DNA of 64,000 nucleotides from an uncultured Oscillospiraceae bacterium (GTDB lineage: Bacteria; Bacillota; Clostridia; Oscillospirales; Oscillospiraceae), in the NCBI GenBank assembly GCA_910587645.1, contig CAJUNA010000013.1, forward strand, positions 62,001 through 126,000, given 5' to 3'. This document shows positions 60,209-64,000 of the stretch, piece after piece. Numbering within the stretch: the stretch's first letter is position 1; every line of letters begins with the position of its first letter. The notes beneath the pieces are model-generated. The model was not told where the DNA came from. It ran no database searches and saw only the letters and a list, made by a program, of their open reading frames with translations. The position numbers and the translations under genes were made by a program.

Positions 60209-61429
60209 TCACTGGCCCAATTCAAAGCGGTAAACCGCCCCATTCTCCCCATAGTGCTCATTGGGGACCCACAGAACGGATTTGTCTGTCAGGTTATAGA
60301 CCGCGCTGTGAACTGTGCAGCTATTGCTGTCATCGTTATTCCATGTCCTGCGGCCTACAATGGCAAGGATGTCCATGGCGGCCTGCTCGTCCGCCACTAT
60401 GCCGCCGGTTTGGGCCAGCTCCTCCCCGATGCGCTGGTAACGGTCGTACCCCTTTTTCTCCTCATCTGAGCCGTAGTAGCCGGGTTGGATAATAAAATTC
60501 GTAATCCACTGGAAGTCGCTGGCAGCTTCCGCCCCGCCAATGTGGCTGTCCCCATCGTTGTAGGTCACCACCAGCTCCCGGCGCGTCCCATCGGTGTCGG
60601 TGCTGTTGCTCGCCCCTACCCACTCCAGGATGGCGCTTTTGCCGCTGGCATCGGCCACCATGTAGTGGTAAGAAGTCTTGGCAGAGTCGTGGAGGTCGTA
60701 GCTGGAGGCGATCTCCACCGCTTCCTCCACGCTGTCCGCGTAATCCAGGATCAGCCGCAGCAGCGTGGTAGAGGTAAGATCAGGCCGCTCTGTCCGCTGG
60801 TCCGTGGGTACAGCGTCCCCGCCCTGGTAGGTCATATAGATGCCGCATGCCACGCCAGCGTCATTGATACCGTCCAGAGGGATGTAGGGTACGGCCAGGC
60901 AGGTGATCCGGTTGGCTAGGCCCTCCACATTTTTCTCCACGTCCAGGCCCAGGAATTGGAGATCCACAGTGGAGATGGATGCATGGCGGCCCTCGTTGGC
61001 CTGGGTGCGGACGATGCAGGTATTTGTTTTGGAGAAATCGTAGTTCCGGGCAAAGAGCCGGTCTCCTTCCGGTGTCCCCGCAGTAAAGGAGGAGCAGGCA
61101 ATTTCCGACTCGCTGATATTCATGGGAACCAGCCCCTTGGTGATATTGCCCGTGATAAAAGAGATCAGTTCCGCATCGCTGGAGGCGCCGCCTTGCGCCA
61201 CAAACTCGTCCAAGTAGAACCCGCCCTTTACATCTATGATGTACACCGCTCCGTCCATATGGCTGTCATCCCGCTCCCGGAGAAGCTTCATACTGGCCAT
61301 GGAAAATATCTCATTGTGCCACAGGGCAAAAACAGCGGTCACCAATACCAGCAGCAGCGCCAGAACCGCCGCCAGGGCGCCCAAGAGAATTTTCTTCCCA
61401 AATTTTTTCGGCTTTACAGTGGTTTCCAT
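60209..61429 (-). CDS. Membrane-anchored choloylglycine hydrolase/C45-like Ntn hydrolase
   Basis: 406 aa with GAGGAA before the ATG. An N-terminal signal anchor lies at about 13-36. The Ntn core starts near residue 110: ACSSF with candidate nucleophile Cys112, then GDRLFARNYDF, which matches the C-x-x-F...RNxD pattern of linear amide C-N hydrolases. Since the Cys is internal, autoproteolysis between Ala111 and Cys112 would be needed for activity. It acts outside the membrane by topology. Substrate could be a bile salt, acyl amino acid or penicillin-like amide. It is 27 bases downstream of the aldehyde dehydrogenase gene. Confidence 0.75.
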   Translation of the reverse strand: METTVKPKKFGKKILLGALAAVLALLLVLVTAVFALWHNEIFSMASMKLLRERDDSHMDGAVYIIDVKGGFYLDEFVAQGGASSDAELISFITGNITKGLVPMNISESEIACSSFTAGTPEGDRLFARNYDFSKTNTCIVRTQANEGRHASISTVDLQFLGLDVEKNVEGLANRITCLAVPYIPLDGINDAGVACGIYMTYQGGDAVPTDQRTERPDLTSTTLLRLILDYADSVEEAVEIASSYDLHDSAKTSYHYMVADASGKSAILEWVGASNSTDTDGTRRELVVTYNDGDSHIGGAEAASDFQWITNFIIQPGYYGSDEEKKGYDRYQRIGEELAQTGGIVADEQAAMDILAIVGRRTWNNDDSNSCTVHSAVYNLTDKSVLWVPNEHYGENGAVYRFELGQ

Positions 61430-61456
61430 AAAAGATTCCTCGCATTTCAGATAAAT

Positions 61457-62830
61457 TTATCGAAGGAACATGTGCAGCAGCTTGCCGTACCGTTTCTTCT
61501 GATAAGGTTGGTAGCGCATAGGCAGATCAATCCAGGTTTTCTTGTCTACGATGCTCTTGTAATGGGAAAATGCCTCAAACCCAGCCTGGCCGTGATAGGC
61601 CCCCATGCCGCTCTCCCCTACGCCGCCAAAGCCCATAGCACTGGTGGCCAGGTGGATGACCACATCGTTGACACATCCGCCGCCAAACGAAAGGCGGCTC
61701 ATGGCCTCCCGGATGCGGGGCCGGTCTTGGGAAAACAGGTATAATGCCAGCGGTTTGGGTTTCTCCGCCAGCCTTGCATACAGGTCATCGAAATGGTCAT
61801 AGGTAAGGATAGGCAGGATGGGGCCAAAAATCTCCTCCTGCATCACCGGGCTGTCCTCCGTAATGCCATCCAGGATGGTGGGGGCGATTTGCAGGGCCTT
61901 TGGAGAGGACTGCCCGCCGAGAACCGTTTTGTCCTGGTCGATCAGCCCCATCAGGCGGTGAAAATGCTTCTCGTTGATGATTCTGCCGTAGTCCGGATTT
62001 TGCAGGGGGTTTTCTCCGTACTGCCGCCGGACTTCCCTGCACAGCAGTTCTACCAGCCGCTCCTTTACGCTGCTGTGGCAGAGGATATAGTCCGGGGCCA
62101 CGCAGGTCTGGCCGCAGTTGAGGTATTTGCCGAATACAATCCGGCGGGCCGCCAGGGGCAGCTTGGCAGTTTCGTCTACAATACACGGGCTTTTGCCGCC
62201 CAATTCCAGCACTGCCGGGGTCAGGCGCTCCGCCGTGTGACGCAGGACCTCCCGTCCCACGGCCTGGCTGCCGGTGAAAAAGACAAAATCGAACTTCTCT
62301 TCCAGCAGCGCGGCGTTCTGTCCCCTGCCGCCGGTGACCACGGCCACATATTCCGGCGGAAAACATTCGCCGATCAATCCCGCCAGCAAGGCGCTGGTGG
62401 CAGGCGCATAGGCGCTGGGCTTCACCACAGCGGTGTTCCCGGCTGCGATGGCATCGGCCAAGGGATCCAGGGTCAGCAGCACCGGGTAATTCCAGGGGCT
62501 CATAATCAGGGCGCTGCCGTAGGGGGACGGCCGCCGGAAGCTGTGGGCCGCAAACTGCGCCAAGGGCGTGGGGACAGTATGCGCCTGTGCCAGACGGCCT
62601 ACGTGCCGGAGCATCCAACGGATCTCCCCCCGGACAAGGCCAGTTTCGCACATGAAGCTTTCATAGCCGCTCTTTCCCAGGTCGGCGGCCAGGGCCTCCC
62701 CGATCTCCGTCTCATGGCGGTTTATCCCATCCAGGAGCTTTTGGAGCATCTGCCTGCGAAAGGATACTGGTAGCGTGGCCCCTGTGCGGAAGAAGCGGCG
62801 CTGGTTTTCAACAATTTCGTGGATATTCAT
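61457..62830 (-). CDS. Aldehyde dehydrogenase (class 3-like)
   Basis: 457 aa from ATG at 62830 with GGGAGG. Catalytic Glu209 in LELGGKSP and Cys243 in NCGQTCVAPDY. SPWNYPVLL near residue 111 and TGSQAVG near 186 are NAD-contact motifs. A C-terminal hydrophobic/basic end resembles the membrane-associated fatty aldehyde group (FALDH/AlkH). It oxidises aldehydes to acids with NAD(P). It lies 14 bases after an iron alcohol dehydrogenase gene, which gives an alcohol-aldehyde-acid pair. Confidence 0.93.
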   Translation of the reverse strand: MNIHEIVENQRRFFRTGATLPVSFRRQMLQKLLDGINRHETEIGEALAADLGKSGYESFMCETGLVRGEIRWMLRHVGRLAQAHTVPTPLAQFAAHSFRRPSPYGSALIMSPWNYPVLLTLDPLADAIAAGNTAVVKPSAYAPATSALLAGLIGECFPPEYVAVVTGGRGQNAALLEEKFDFVFFTGSQAVGREVLRHTAERLTPAVLELGGKSPCIVDETAKLPLAARRIVFGKYLNCGQTCVAPDYILCHSSVKERLVELLCREVRRQYGENPLQNPDYGRIINEKHFHRLMGLIDQDKTVLGGQSSPKALQIAPTILDGITEDSPVMQEEIFGPILPILTYDHFDDLYARLAEKPKPLALYLFSQDRPRIREAMSRLSFGGGCVNDVVIHLATSAMGFGGVGESGMGAYHGQAGFEAFSHYKSIVDKKTWIDLPMRYQPYQKKRYGKLLHMFLR

Positions 62831-62844
62831 AAATCCTCCCTGGT

Positions 62845-64000
62845 TTATTGAGAAATGGCGGCATAAAACCGCTCCAGCTCCGCCGCGCACATCAGCCGGG
62901 GTACGGGATACAGCGGATTAGCTTCCCGGGCGGCGTGGGCTGCCATGACGGGTATGTCTTCCCGCCGGATGCCCGGCAATTTCTCCGGGATACCCAGCCT
63001 CCGGTTAAGCTGCCGGATGGCGAAGATAAAGGCGGCGGCCCCGGTTTCTTCAGAATCTGTTTCCAGCAACACCCCTGCGCTTTGGCCCAGCTGCCAAAGC
63101 TTCCGGTGGACGCAGGAACCATAGGTCTCCAGGACAACGGGCAGCAGCACCGCGTTGGCCAGGCCGTGGGGGATGTTGTACTGCCCACCCAGGGAGTGGG
63201 CCACCGCGTGGACATAGCCTACGTAGGACTTGGAGAAGGCAATGCCCGCAATGTGGGCGGCATGAAGCATATTTTTCCGGGCTTCCAGATTCTCCCCGTT
63301 TTGGTATGCGGCTTCGATATTCTCAAACACAAGCTGTACAGCCTGGAGGGCCAGCCACCGGGTCTCCCTGGTGGTAGAACCTCCGATATACGCTTCCACC
63401 GCGTGGGTCAGGGTATCCATGCCCGTGGTAGCGGTGAGGGCGGGAGGCAACGTCCGGGTAACCGCCGGATCCAGCACCGCGTAATGGGGGATCATGGTGA
63501 AATTGTTCATAGTGTACTTATATTTCCGCTGGCTGTCTGTGATGACAGCGGTAACTGTCACCTCGCTGCCAGTACCGGCGGTGGTGGGAATGGCGATCAG
63601 CGGCGGAAGACGGCGCAGTACCCGCAGCAGGCCGCGCATCTGATTAACGCTCCGCCGGGGATAGGCAATTCTGGCCCCTACCGCCTTGGCGCAGTCCATG
63701 GAGGAGCCGCCGCCGAAAGCAATAATCCCCTGGCAGCCCTCCGCCAGGTACCGCTCCCTCGCTTCCTCCACATTTTGGACTGTGGGATTGGCCCTGGTAC
63801 CATCGTAGACTGCGCATTGGAGACCAGACCGCTCTAGCATTTCCTCCAGCGGCTGGGTGATTCCCGTCTCCCGGAGGGGCCGGTCGGTAACCAACAGAAC
63901 GGATCGAAGGCCTAGCCTATCCAGCAGAGACGGCAAGGCCTGGATGCTATCCAGCCGCTCCGGTTCCCGGTAGGGCAGTAAGGGCATAGCCAGCCGGAAG
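62845..64000 (-). CDS. Iron-containing alcohol dehydrogenase, 5' end outside the window
   Basis: At least 385 residues are visible. An ATG at 63987 lacks a ribosome site, and the frame continues to the window edge (FRLAMPLLPYREPE), which matches the N-terminus of relatives, so the true start lies beyond. GGGSSMDCAKA near residue 95 binds NAD. Metal-binding residues fall in the region with HAVEAY, HAAHIAG and VHAVAHSLGG (His-containing pattern of type III ADH). It reduces aldehydes or oxidises alcohols with Fe or Zn. First visible gene of the ADH-ALDH-Ntn hydrolase run. Confidence 0.92.
   Translation of the reverse strand, partial: FRLAMPLLPYREPERLDSIQALPSLLDRLGLRSVLLVTDRPLRETGITQPLEEMLERSGLQCAVYDGTRANPTVQNVEEARERYLAEGCQGIIAFGGGSSMDCAKAVGARIAYPRRSVNQMRGLLRVLRRLPPLIAIPTTAGTGSEVTVTAVITDSQRKYKYTMNNFTMIPHYAVLDPAVTRTLPPALTATTGMDTLTHAVEAYIGGSTTRETRWLALQAVQLVFENIEAAYQNGENLEARKNMLHAAHIAGIAFSKSYVGYVHAVAHSLGGQYNIPHGLANAVLLPVVLETYGSCVHRKLWQLGQSAGVLLETDSEETGAAAFIFAIRQLNRRLGIPEKLPGIRREDIPVMAAHAAREANPLYPVPRLMCAAELERFYAAISQ

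Overview
The window looks like a chromosomal segment of a spore-forming, anaerobic, low-oxygen-adapted Clostridia, most likely Oscillospiraceae (Oscillibacter/Flavonifractor-like). I infer this from the sporulation genes (sigG, ylmC/ymxH, a SpoVB-like flippase), the HemZ-type radical SAM protein, a two-subunit glycine dehydrogenase, Firmicutes Shine-Dalgarno sites and sigma-A promoters with 17-base spacers, and G+C-rich coding sequence (judged by eye). No tRNA, rRNA, CRISPR array, phage or complete transposon was seen. Most genes are on the minus strand.

Layout. 0-4 kb: an unknown 5'-truncated gene, a 38-bp palindrome, a DUF3810 membrane metalloprotease-like protein, hpf and a SpoVB-like flippase. 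4-12.4 kb: a long minus operon recJ - relA/spoT - dtd - MBL hydrolase - hemZ - uridine kinase-like - zinc ribbon protein. 12.5-15.9 kb: cell wall amidase, a 51-aa protein, twin GNAT-like proteins, NfeD. 16-19.9 kb: an RNHCP protein with an unusual leader, a PilZ protein, a solitary topoisomerase subunit B and a 63-aa protein. 19.9-24 kb: lepB - rbgA - rnhB - yraN - thrC operon. 24-30.3 kb: glycine cleavage operon in which GcvT and a GlyA-like enzyme are one polypeptide, followed by gcvH, gcvPA and gcvPB, under a tandem glycine riboswitch. 30.3-36.4 kb: a 1602-aa protein with HD, HEAT-like, NadD-like nucleotidyltransferase, acetyltransferase-like and phosphoribosyltransferase-like regions, translationally coupled to a lactate/malate dehydrogenase-like protein. 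36.5-38.7 kb: hybrid histidine kinase. 39-43.5 kb: deacetylase lipoprotein, EEP-family nuclease/phosphatase, TrkH and TrkA. 43.5-46.9 kb: ylmC, sigG, a repeat cluster, pgi and a phosphopantetheinyl transferase. 47-50.5 kb: dnaG-rpoD, followed by a 162-bp MITE-like palindrome. 50.6-53.3 kb: ABC-2 exporter with a long structured 5' leader. 53.4-55.5 kb: FIST protein plus soluble chemoreceptor. 55.5-64 kb: HAD phosphatase, amber-interrupted proline iminopeptidase, a zinc-ribbon membrane protein/acyltransferase-like/esterase cluster, and an Ntn hydrolase with aldehyde and alcohol dehydrogenases.

How it works together. The core of the window is housekeeping: replication and transcription (dnaG, rpoD, topoisomerase B), stringent response and ribosome hibernation, translation quality control, secretion and sporulation. 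The most unusual parts are the multi-domain nucleotide-enzyme-like protein with its dehydrogenase partner, the GcvT-GlyA fusion that puts glycine cleavage and serine synthesis on one chain, the FIST/chemoreceptor pair, the palindromic element beside rpoD, and several structured leaders that I cannot assign to a known riboswitch class.
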